From contig NC_135136.1 in assembly GCF_051014445.1 (NCBI RefSeq), positions 26,678,001 to 26,742,000 on the forward strand: a stretch of DNA of 64,000 nt, in the 5' to 3' direction. The notes beneath the pieces are model-generated. The model did not search any database. It was given only the letters and a program-made list of their open reading frames with translations, and had not been told where the DNA came from. The stretch comes from Colletes latitarsis. Lineage: Eukaryota; Arthropoda; Insecta; Hymenoptera; Colletidae. Both the position numbers and the translations under genes were made by a program. This document shows positions 50,499 to 63,099 of the stretch, piece after piece. Position 1 is the first letter of the stretch. Every line of letters begins with the position of its first letter.

Positions 50499-50821
50499 GT
50501 CTTATCCTCTAAAATATTGATCGAAACCAAGTATAATGGACTGTTTCAGTGTGGTACCGTAATTACTACGTGATTCAAACCCGAAAAAACCCAGGATCTG
50601 ACCAACAAGTATGCGAAGAAGGCAAAATCATGAGCCAGATGCGGGCATTACCCAGACCTAACTCAGACCTAACCGGTTTTATCTTCTAAAATGTGGATCG
50701 AAACCAGGTTTAATTGACTGTTACTGTATGGTACCACATTAGTACGTGATTAATACCCGAAAAAACCCAGGATCTGGCCAACAACTATGCGAAGAAGGTA
50801 AAATCATTAGCCAGATGCGGG

Positions 50822-53130
50822 CATAACCCAGACCTAACCCAGACCTAACCGGTGTTACCGACTAAAATACTGACCGAATCCAGGTTTAATTGACTGTTAC
50901 TGTGTGGTACCACATTACTACGTGATACAAACCCGAAAATTCCCAGGATCTGGCCAACAACTATGCGAAGAAGGCAAAATCATGAGACAGATGCGGGCAT
51001 TACCCAGACCTAACCGGTGTTATACTCTAAAATATTGATCGAAACCAGGTTTAATTGACTGTTTCAGTGTGGTACCACATTACTGCGTGATTCAAACCCG
51101 AAAAAACCCAGGATCTGGCCAACAAGAATGCGGAAAAGGCAAAATCATGAGCCAGATGCGGTCATAACCCAGACCTAACCCAGACCTAACCGGTGTTACC
51201 GACTAAAATACTGACCGAATCCAGGTTTAATTGACTGTTACTGTGTGGTACCACATTACTACGTGATACAAACCCGAAAATTCCCAGGATCTGGCCAACA
51301 ACTATGCGAAGAAGGCAAAATCATGAGCCAGATGCGGGCATAACCCAGACCCAACCCAGACCTAACCGGTGTTATTCTCTAAAATATTGATCGAAACCAG
51401 GTTTAATTGACTGTTTCAGTGTGGTACCACATTACTGTGTGATTCAAACCCGAAAAAACCCAGGATCTGGCCAACAAGAATGAGGAAAAGGCAAAATCAT
51501 GAGCCAGATGCGGTCATAAGCCAGACCTAACCCAGACCTAACCGGTGTTACCGACTAAAATACTGACCGAATCCAGGTTTAATTGACTGTTACTGTGTGG
51601 TACCACATTACTACGTGATACAAACCCGAAAATTTCCAGGATCTGGCCAACAACTATGCGAAGAAGGCAAAATCATGAGCCAGATGCGGGCATAACCCAG
51701 ACCTAACCCAGACCTAACTAGTGTTATCCTTTAAAATGTGGATCGAAACCAGGTTTAATTGACTGTTTCATTGTGGTACCACATTACTACGTGATTCAAA
51801 CCCTAAAAAACCCAGGATCTGACCAACAAGTATGCGAAGAAGACAAAATCATGAGCCAGATGCGGGCATAACCCAGACCTAACCCAGACCTAACCGGTGT
51901 TATCCTCTAAAATATTGATCGAATACAAGTTTAACGGGCTGTTTCAGTGTGGTACCACATTACTACGTGATACAAACCCGAAAATTCCCAGGATCTGGCC
52001 AACAACTATGCGAAGAAGGCAAAATCATGAGCCAGATGCGGGCATAACCCAGACCTAACCCAGACCTAACCGGTGTTATACTCTAAAATATTGATCGAAC
52101 CCAAGTGTAATGGACTGTTTCTGTGTGGTACCACATTACTGCGTGATTCAGACCCGAAAAAACCCAGGATCTGGCCAACAAGAATGCGGAAAAGGCAAAA
52201 TCATGAGCCAGATTCGGTTATAACCCAGACCTAACCCAGACCTAACCGGTGTTACCGACTAAAATACTCATCGAAACCAAGTTTAATGGACTGTTCCAGT
52301 GTGGTACCATAATTACTACGTGATTCAAACCAGAAAAAACCCAGGATCTGACCAACAAGTATGCGAAGAATGCAAAATCATGAGCCAGTTGCGGGTATAA
52401 CACAGACCTAACCCAGACCTAATCGGGTTTATCCTCTAAAATATTGACCGAATCCAGGTTTAATTGACTGTTACTGTGTGGTACCACATTACTACGTGAT
52501 TCAAACCCGAAAAAACCCAGGATCTGGCCAATAAGAATGCGGAAATGGCAAAATCATGAGCCAGATGCGGGCATAACCCAGACCTAGCCCAGACCTAACC
52601 TGTTTTATCCTCTAAAATATTGATCGAAACCAAGTTTAATGGACTGTTTCTGTGTGGTACCACATTACTGCGTGATTCAAACCCGAAAAAACCCAGGATC
52701 TGACCAACAAGAATGCGAAGAAGGCAAAATCATGAGCCAGATGCGGGCATAACCCAGACCTAACCCAGACCTAACTGGTGTTACCGACTAAAATACTGAC
52801 CGAATCCAGGTTTAATTGACTGTTACTGTGTGTTACCACATTACTACGTGATACAAAGCCTAAAAAACCCAGGATCTGGCCAACAAGTATGCGAAGAAGG
52901 CAAAATCATGAGCCAGATGCGGGCATAACACGGACCTAACCCAGACCTAACCGCTGTTATCCTCGAAAATATTGATCGAAACCAAGTTTAATGGACTGTT
53001 CCAGAGTGGTACCATAATTACTACGTGATTCAAACCCGAAAAAACCCAGGATCTGACCAACAAGTATGCGAAGAATGCAAAATCATGAGCCAGTTGCGGG
53101 CATAACCCAGACCTAACCCAGACCTAATCG
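50822..53130 (+). repeat. 15-monomer tandem duplication E, copy 2
   Basis: This is the second copy at offset 2,632, with point differences such as AATGAGGAAAAGG at about 51,479, CATAAGCCAG at about 51,515, ATACTCATCG at about 52,265 and GGGTATAAC at about 52,392. The first two differences are shared with the last 900 bases of the window. Confidence 0.92.
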
Positions 53131-53139
53131 GTTTTATCC

Positions 53140-54480
53140 TCTAAAATATTCATCGAAACCAAGTTTAATGTAACTGTTCCAGTATGGCTCCACATTACTA
53201 CGTGATTCTAACCAGAGAGAACCAAGGATCTGGCCAACAAGAATGCGAAGAAGGCACAATCATGAGCCAGATGCGGGCATAACCCAGACCGAACCCAGAC
53301 CTAACCGATGTTGCCGACTAAAATACTGACCGAATCCAGGTTTAATTGACTGTTACTGTGTGGTACCACATTACTACGTGATACAAACCCGAAAATTCCC
53401 AGGATCTGGCCAACAACTATGCGAAGAAGGCAAAATCATGAGCCAGATGCGGGCATAACCCAGACCTAACCGAGACCTAACCGGTGTTATACTCTAAAAT
53501 ATTGATCGAATCCAAGTTTAACGGACTGTTTCTGTGTGGTACCACATTACTGCGTGATTCAAACCCGAAAAAATCCAGGATCTGGCCAACAAGAATGCGG
53601 AAAAGGCACAATCATGAGCCAGATGCGGTCATAACCCAGACCTAACCCAGACCTAACCGGTGTTACCGACTAAAATACTGACCGAATCCAGGTTTAATTG
53701 ACTGTTACTGTGTGGTACCACATTACTACGTGATACAAACCCGAAAATTACCAGGATCTGGCCAACAAGTATGCGAAGAACGCAAAATCATGAGCCAGAT
53801 GCGGGCATAACGCAGACCTAACCCAGACCTAATCGGTTTTATCCTCTAAAATGTGGATCGAAATCAGGTTTAATTGACTGTTACTGTGTGGTACCACATT
53901 ACTACGTGATAAATACCCGAAAAAACCCAGGATCTGGCCAACAACTATGCGAAGAAGGTAAAATCATTAGCCAGATGCGGGCATAACCCAGACCTAACCC
54001 AGACCTACCCGGTGTTACCGACTAAAATACTGACCGAATCCAGGTTTAATTGACTGTTAGTGTGTGGTACCACATTACTACGTTATTCAAACCAGAGAAA
54101 ACCAAGGATCTGTCCAACAAGTGTTCGAAGAAGGCAAGATCATGGGCCAGATGCGGGCATAACCCAAACCTAACCCAGACCTAACCAGTGTTATCCTCTA
54201 AAATATTGGTCGAAACCAAGTTTAATGGACTGTTTCTGTGTGGTACCACATTACTGCGTGATTCAAACCCAAAAAAACCTATGATCTGGTCAACAAGAAT
54301 GCGGAAAAGACGAAATCATGAGCCAGATGCGGGCATAACCCAGACCTAACCCAGACCTAACTGGTGTTACCGACTAAAATACTGACCGAATCCAGGTTTA
54401 ATTGACTGTTACTGTGTGGTACCACATTACTACGTGATACAAACCCGAAAATTTCCAGGATCTGGCCAACAACTATGCGA
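53140..54480 (+). repeat. Segment repeated near 58,604-60,100
   Basis: The rare block AATGTAACTGTTCCAGTATGG starts near 53,166 and recurs near 58,630 (offset 5,464), with a third copy near 55,456. The following order is broadly the same at 58.6-60.1 kb, with CCGAGACCTAACCGG, CCAGACCTAATCGG and the GTTCGAAGAAGG monomer. Whole monomers have been gained or lost between the copies. Confidence 0.8.
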
Positions 54481-57400
54481 AGAAGGCAAAATCATGAGCC
54501 AGATGCGGGCATAACCCAGACCTAACTCAGACCTAACCGGTGTTATACTCTAAAATATTGATCGAAACCAGGTTTAATTGACTGTTTCAGTGTGGTACCA
54601 CATTACTGTGTGATTCAAACCCGAAAAAACCCAGGATCTGGCCAACAAGAATGCGGAAAAGGCAAAATCATGAGCCAGATGCGGTCATAACCCAGACCTA
54701 ACCCAGACCTAACCGGTGTTACCGACTAAAATACTGACCGAATCCAGGTTTAATTGACTGTTACTGTGTGGTACCACATTACTACGTGATTCAAACCCGA
54801 AAAAACCCAGAATCTGGCCAATAAGAATGCGGAAAAGGCAAAATCATGAGCCAGATGCGGGCATAACCCAGACCTAGCCCAGACCTAACCTGTTTTATCC
54901 TCTAAAATATTGATCGAAACCAAGTTTAATGGACTGTTTCTGTGTGGTACCACATTACTGCGTGATTCAAACCCGAAAAAACCCAGGATCTGGTCAACAA
55001 GAATGCGGGAAAGGCGAAATCATGAGCCAGATGCGGGCATAACCCAGACCTAACCCAGACCTTACTGGTGTTACCGACTAAAATACTGACAGAATCCAGG
55101 TTTAATTGACTGTTACTGTGTGTTACCACATTACTACGTGATACAAACCCTAAAAAACCCAGGATCTGGCCAACAAGTATGCGAAGAAGGCAAAATCATG
55201 AGCCAGATGCGGGCATAACACAGACCTAACCCAGACCTAACCGCTGTTATCCTCTAAAATATTGATCGAAACCAAGTTTTATGGACTGTTCCAGAGTGGT
55301 ACCATAATTACTACGTGATTCAAACCCGAAAAAACCCAGGATCTGACCAACAAGTATGCGAAGAATGCAAAATCATGAGCCAGTTGCGGGCATAACCCAG
55401 ACCTAACCCAGACCTAATCGGTTTTATCCTCTAAAATATTGATCGAAACCAAGTTTAATGTAACTGCTCCAGTATGGCTCCACATTACTACGTGATTCAA
55501 ACCAGAGAGAACCAAGGATCTGGCCAACAAGAATGCGAAGAAGGCACAATCATGAGCCAGATGCGGGCGTAACCCAGACCTAACCCCGACCTAACCGGTC
55601 TTATCCTGTAAAATATTGATCGAAACCAAGTATAATGGACTGTTTAAGTGTGGTACCGTAATTACTACGTGATTCAAACCCGAAAAAACCCAGGATCTGA
55701 CCAACAAGTATGCGAAGAAGGCAAAATCATGAGCCAGATGCGGGCATAACCCAGACCGAACCCAGACCTAACCGATGTTGCCGACTAAAATACTGACCGA
55801 ATCCAGGTTTAATTGACTGTTACTGTGTGGTACCACATTACTACGTGATACAAACCCGAAAATTCCCAGGATCTGGCCAACAACTATGCGAAGAAGGCAA
55901 AATCATGAGCCAGATGCGGGCATAACCCAGACCTAACCCAGACCTAACCGGTGTTACCGACTAAAATACTGACCGAATCCAGGTTTAATTGACTGCTACT
56001 GTGTGGTACCACATTACTACGTGATACAAACCCGAAAATTCCCAGGATCTGGCCAACAACTATGCGAAGAAGGCAAAATCATGAGCCAGATGCGGGCATA
56101 ACCCAGACCTAACCCAGACCTAACCGGTGTTATACTCTAAAATATTGATCGTATCCAAGTTTAACGGACTGTTTCTGTGTGGTACCACATTACTGCGTGA
56201 TTCAAACTCGAAAAAATCCAGGATCTGGCCAACAAGAATGCGGAAAAGGCAAAATCATGAGCCAGATGCGGTCATTACCCAGACCTAACCCAGACCTAAC
56301 CGGTGTTACCGACTAAAATACTGACCGAATCCAGGTTTAATTGACTGTTACTGTGTGGTACCACATTACTACGTGATACAAACCCGAAAATTACCAGGAT
56401 CTGGCCAACAAGTATGCGAAGAACGCAAAATCATGAGCCAGATGCGGGCATAACGCAGACCTAACCCAGACCTAACCGGTGTTCCCGACTAAAATACTGA
56501 CCGAATCCTGGTTTAATTGACTGTTACTGTGTGGTACCACATTACTACGTGATTCAAACCCTAAAAAAACTCAGGATCCGGCCAACAAGTATGCGAAGAA
56601 GGCAAAATCATGAGCCAGATGCGGGCATAACCCAGACCTAATCCAGACCTAACCGGTTTTATCCTCTAAAATATTGATCGAAACTAAGTTTAATGGACTG
56701 CTTCTGTGTAGTACCACATTACTGCGTGATTCAAACCCGAAAAAACCCAGGATCTGGTCAACAAGAATGCGGGAAAGGCGAAATCATGAGCCAGATGCGG
56801 GCATAACCCAGACATAACCCAGACCTAACCGGTTTTATCCTCTAAAATATTGATCGAAACCAAGTTTAATGGACTGCTTCTGTGTAGTACCTCATTACTG
56901 CGTGATTCAAACCCGAAAAAACCCAGGATCTGGTCAACAAGAATGCGAAGAATGCAAAATCATGAGCCAGATGCGGGCATTACCCAGACCTAACTCAGAC
57001 CTAACCGGTTTTATCTTCTAAAATGTGGATCGAAACCAGGTTTAATTGACTGTTACTGTATGGTACCACATTACTACGTGATTAATACCCGAAAAAACCC
57101 AGGATCTGGCCAACAACTATGCGAAGAAGGTAAAATCATTAGCCAGATGCGGGCATAACCCAGACCTAACCCAGACCTAGCCCGTGTTACCGACTAAAAT
57201 ACAGACCGAAACCAGGTTTAATTGACTGTTTCAGTGTGGTACCACATTAGTACGTGATTCAAACCAGGGAAATCCAAGGATCTGGCCAACAAGAATGCGA
57301 GGAAGGCAAAATCATGAGCCTGATGTGGGCATAACCCAGACCTAACCCAGACCTAACCGGTTTTATCCTCTAAAATGTGGATCGAAACCAGGTTTAATTG

Positions 57401-59879
57401 ACTGTTACTGTGTGGTACCACATTACTACGTGATTAATACCCGAAAAAACCCATGATCTGGCCAACAACTATGCGAAGAAGGTAAAATCATTAGCCAGAT
57501 GCGGGCATAACCCAGACCTAACCCAGACCTAACCGGTGTTACCGACTAAAATACTGACCGAATCCAGGTTTAATTGACTGTTAGTGTGTGGTACCACATT
57601 ACTACGTTATTCAAACCAGAGAAAACCAAGGATCTGTCCAACAAGTGTTCGAAGAAGGCAAAATCATGGGCCAGATGCGGGCATAACCCAGACCTAACCC
57701 AGACCTAACCAGTGTTATCCTCTAAAATATTGATCGAAACCAAGTTTAATGGACTGTTTCTGTGTGGTACCACATTACTGCGTGATTCAAACCCGAAAAA
57801 ACCCAGGATCTGACCAACAAGTATGCGAAGAATGCAAAATCATGAGCCAGTTGCGGGCATAACTCAGACCTAACCCAGACCTAATCGGGTTTATCCTCTA
57901 AAATATTGACCGAATCCAGGTTTAATTGACTGTTACTGTGTGGTACCACATTACTACGTGATTCAAACCCGAAAAAACCCAGGATCTGGCCAATAAGAAT
58001 GAGGAAAAGGCAAAATCATGAGCCAGATGCGGGCATAACCCAGACCTAGCCCAGACCTAACCTGTTTTATCCTCTAAAATATTGATCGAAACCAAGTATA
58101 ATGGACTGTTTCAGTGTGGTACCGGAATTACTACGTGATTCAAACCCGAAAAAACCCAGGATCTGGCCAATAAGAATGCGGAAAAGGCAAAATCATGAGC
58201 CAGATGCGGGCATAACCCAGACCTAGCCCAGACCTAACCTGTTTTATCCTCTAAAATATTGATCGAAACCAAGTATAATGGACTGTTTCAGTGTGGTACC
58301 GTAATTACTACGTGATTCAAACCCGAAAAAACCCAGGATCTGGCCAATAAGAATGCGGAAAAGGCAAAATCATGAGCCAGATGCGGGCATAACACAGACC
58401 TAACCCAGACCTAACCGCTGTTATCCTTTAAAATATTGATCGAAACCAAGTTTAATGGACTGTTCCAGAGTGGTACCATAATTACTACGTGATTCAAACC
58501 CGAAAAAACCCAGGATCTGACCAACAAGTATGCGAAGAATGCAAAATCATGAGCCAGTTGCGGGCATAACCCAGACCTAACCCAGACCTAATCGGTTTTA
58601 TCCTCTAAAATTTTGATCGAAACCAAGTTTAATGTAACTGTTCCAGTATGGCTCCACATTACTACGTGATTCTAACCAGAGAGAACCAAGGATCTGGCCA
58701 ACAAGAATGCGAAGAAGGCACAATCATGTGCCAGATGCGGGCATAACCCAGACCTAACCCCGACCTAACCGGTCTTATCCTCTAAAATATTGATCGAAAC
58801 CAAGTATAATGGACTGTTTCAGTGTGGTACCGTAATTACTACGTGATTCAAACCCGAAAAAACCCAGGATCTGACCAACAAGTATGTGAAGAAGGCAAAA
58901 TCATGAGCCAGATGCGGGCATAACCCAGACCTAACCCAGACCTAATCGGTTTCATCCTCTAAAATATTGATCGAAACCAGGTTTAATTGTCTGTTTCAGT
59001 GTGGTACCACATTACTACGTGATTCAAACCCTAAAAAAACTCAGGATCCGGCCAACAAGTATGCGAAGAAGGCAAAATCATGAGCCAGATGCGGGCATAA
59101 CCCAGACCTAACCGAGACCTAACCGGTGCTATACTCTAAAATATTGATCGAATCCAAGTTTAACGGACTGTTTCTGTGTGGTACCACATTACTGCGTGAT
59201 TCAAACCCGAAAAAATCCAGGATCTGGCCAACAAGAATGCGGAAAAGGCACAATCATGAGCCAGATGCGGTCATAACCCAGACCTAACCCAGACCTAACC
59301 GGTGTTATCGACTAAAATACTGACCGAATCCAGGTTTAATTGACTGTTACTGTGTGGTACCACATTACTACGTGATACAAACCCGAAAATTACCAGGATC
59401 TGGCCAACAAGTATGCGAAGAACGCAAAATCATGAGCCAGATGCGGGCATAACGCAGACCTAACCCAGACCTAATCGGTTTTATCCTCTAAAATGTATAT
59501 CGAAACCAGGTTTAATTGACTGTTACTGTGTGGTACCACATTACTACGTGATTAATACCCGAAAAAACCCAGGATCTGGCCAACAACTATGCGAAGAAGG
59601 TAAAATCATTAGCCAGATGCGGGCATAACCCAGACCTAACCCAGACCTATCCGGTGTTACCGACTAAAATGCTGACCGAATCCAGGTTTAATTGACTGTT
59701 AGTGTGTGGTACCACATTACTACGTTATTCAAACCAGAGAAAACCAAGGATCTGTCCAACAAGAGTTCGAAGAAGGCAAAATCATGGGCCAGATGCGGGC
59801 ATAACCCAGACCTAACCCAGACCTAACCAGTGTTATCCTCTAAAATATTGATCGAAACCAAGTTTAATGGACTGTTTCT

Positions 59880-60530
59880 TTGTGGTACCACATTACTGCG
59901 TGATTCAAACCCGAAAAAACCTAGGATCTGGTCAACAAGAATGCGGAAAAGACGAAATCATGAGCCAGATGCGGGCATAACCCAGACCTAACCCAGACCT
60001 AACTGGTGTTACCGACTAAAATACTGACCGAATCCAGGTTTAATTGACTGTTACTGTGTGGTACCACATTACTACGTGATACAAACCCGAAAATTTCCAG
60101 GATCTGGCCAACAACTATGCGAAGAAGGCAGAATCATGAGCCAGATGCGGGCATAACCCAGACCTAACCCAGACCTAACCAGTGTTATCCTTTAAAATGT
60201 GGATCGAAACCAGGTTTAATTGACTGTTTCATTGTGGTACCACATTACTACGTGATTCAAACCCGAAAAAACCCAGGATCTGGCCAACAAGAATGCGGAA
60301 AAGGCAAAATCATGAGCCAGATGCGGTCATAACCCAGACCTAACCCAGACCTAACCGGTGTTACCGACTAAAATACTGACCGAATCCAGGTTTAATTGAC
60401 TGCTACTGTGTGGTACCACATTACTACGTGATACAAACCCGAAAATTCCCAGGATCTGGCCAACAACTATGCGAAGAAGGCAAAATCATGAGCCAGATGC
60501 GGGCATAACCCAGACCTAACCCTGACCTAA
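59880..60530 (+). repeat. Local duplication, copy 1 (1,397-bp period)
   Basis: AGTGTTATCCTTTAAAATG at 60,181 recurs at 61,578, and CCTAGGATCTGGTC, AAAAGACGAAATC and GAAGGCAGAATC recur at the same distance. 1,397 is eight monomers minus one 11-mer. Confidence 0.87.
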
Positions 60531-60860
60531 CCGGTGCTATACTCTAAAATATTGATCGAATCCAAGTTTAACGGACTGTTTCTGTGTGGTACCACATTAC
60601 TGCGTGATTCAAACCCGAAAAAATCCAGGATCTGGCCAACAAGAATGCGGAAAAGGCACAATCATGAGCCAGATGCGGTCATAACCCAGACCTAACCCAG
60701 ACCTAACCGGTGTTATCGACTAAAATACTGACCGAATCCAGGTTTAATTGACTGTTACTGTGTGGTACCACATTACTACGTGATACAAACCCGAAAATTC
60801 CCAGGATCTGGCCAACAACTATGCGAAGAAGGCAAAATCATGAGCCAGATGCGGGCATTA

Positions 60861-60871
60861 CCCAGACCTAA
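60861..60871 (+). repeat. Single 11-mer B-type monomer (recurrent in domain 4)
   Basis: The combination GCATTA + one 11-mer + CCGGTGTTATACTC appears at 44,861, 48,371, 51,003, 60,861 and 63,316. It always opens an A/B dimer block, and serves as a marker of five related copies. Confidence 0.9.
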
Positions 60872-61276
60872 CCGGTGTTATACTCTAAAATATTGATCGA
60901 AACCAGGTTTAATTGACTGTTTCAGTGTGGTACCACATTACTGCGTGATTCAAACCCGAAAAAACCCAGGATCTGGCCAACAAGAATGCGGAAAAGGCAA
61001 AATCATGAGCCAGGTGCGGTCATAACCCAGACCTAACCCAGACCTAACCGGTGTTACCGACTAAAATACTGACCGAATCCAGGTTTAATTGACTGTTACT
61101 GTGTGGTACCACATTACTACGTGATACAAACCCGAAAATTCCCAGGATCTGGCCAACAACTATGCGAAGAAGGCAAAATCATGAGCCAGATGCGGGCATA
61201 ACCCAGACCCAACCCAGACCTAACCGGTGTTATTCTCTAAAATATTGATCGAAACCAGGTTTAATGGACTGTTTCT

Positions 61277-61930
61277 GTGTGGTACCACATTACTGCGTGA
61301 TTCAAACCCGAAAAAACCTAGGATCTGGTCAACAAGAATGCGGAAAAGACGAAATCATAAGCCAGATGCGGGCATAACCCAGACCTAACCCAGACCTAAC
61401 TGGTGTTACCGACTAAAATACTGACCGAATCCAGGTTTAATTGACTGTTACTGTGTGGTACCACATTACTACGTGATACAAACCCGAAAATTTCCAGGAT
61501 CTGGCCAACAACTATGCGAAGAAGGCAGAATCATGAGCCAGATGCGGGCATAACCCAGACCTAACCCAGACCTAACCAGTGTTATCCTTTAAAATGTGGA
61601 TCGAAACCAGGTTTAATTGACTGTTTCATTGTGGTACCACATTACTACGTGATTCAAACCCGAAAAAACCCAGGATCTGGCCAACAAGAATGCGGAAAAG
61701 GCAAAATCATGAGCCAGATGCGGTCATAACCCAGACCTAACCCAGACCTAACCGGTGTTACCGACTAAAATACTGACCGAATCCAGGTTTAATTGACTGC
61801 TACTGTGTGGTACCACATTACTACGTGATACAAACCCGAAAATTCCCAGGATCTGGCCAACAACTATGCGAAGAAGGCAAAATCATGAGCCAGATGCGGG
61901 CATAACCCAGACCTAACCCAGACCTAACCG
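61277..61930 (+). repeat. Local duplication, copy 2 (1,397-bp period)
   Basis: This is the counterpart of 59,880-60,530. The missing 11 bases come from the single-11-mer monomer at 60,861-60,871. From about 61,930 the sequence follows the order seen from 49,441, at an offset of 12,490. Confidence 0.87.
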
Positions 61931-63099
61931 GTGTTATACTCTAAAATATTGATCGAATCCAAGTGTAATGGACTGTTTCTGTGTGGTACCACATTACTGC
62001 GTGATTCAAACCCGAAAAAACCCAGGATCTGGCCAACAAGAATGCGGAAAAGGCAAAATCATGAGCCAGATGCGGGCATAACCCAGACCCAACCCAGACC
62101 TAACCGGTGTTACCGACTAAAATACTGATCGAAACCAAGTTTAATGGACTGTTCCAGTGTGGTACCATAATTACTACGTGATTCAAACGAGAAAAAACCC
62201 AGGATCTGACCAACAAGTATGCGAAGAATGCAAAATCATGAGCCAGTTGCGGGCATAACACAGACCTAACCCAGACCTAATCGGGTTTATCCTCTAAAAT
62301 ATTGACCGACTCCAGGTTTAATTGACTGTTACTGTGTGGTACCACATTACTACGTGATTCAAACCCGAAAAAACCCAGGATCTGGCCAATAAGAATGCGG
62401 AAAAGGCAATATCATGAGCCAGATGCGGGCATAACCCTGACCTAGCCCAGACCTAACCTGTTTTATCCTCTAAAATATTGATCGAAACCAAGTTTAATGG
62501 ACTGTTTCTGTGTGGTACCACATTACTGCGTGATTCAAACCCGAAAAAACCCAGGATCTGACCAACAAGTATGCGAAGAAGGCAAAATCATGAGCCAGAT
62601 GCGGGCATAACCCAGACCTAACCCAGACCTAACCGGTGTTACCGACTAAAATACTGACCGAATCCAGGTTTAATCGTCTGTTACTGTGTGGTACCACATT
62701 ACTACGTGATACAAACCCGAAAATTCCCGGGATCTGGCCAACAACTATGCGAAGAAGGCAAAATCATGAGCCAGATGCGGGCATAACCCAGACCTAACCC
62801 AGACCTAACCTGTGTTATACTCTAAAATGTTGATCGAATCCAAGTGTAACGGACTGTTTCTGTGTGGTACCACATTACTGCGTGATTCAAACCCGAAAAA
62901 ACCCAGGATCTGGCCAACAAGAATGCGGAAAAGGCAAAATCATGAGCCAGATACGGTTATAACCCAGACCTAACCCAGACCTAACCGGTGTTATCCTCTA
63001 AAATATTGATCGAAACCAAGTTTAATGGACTGTTCCAGTGTGGTACCATAATTACTACGTGATTCAAACCAGAAAAAACCCAGGATCTGGCCAACAAGA

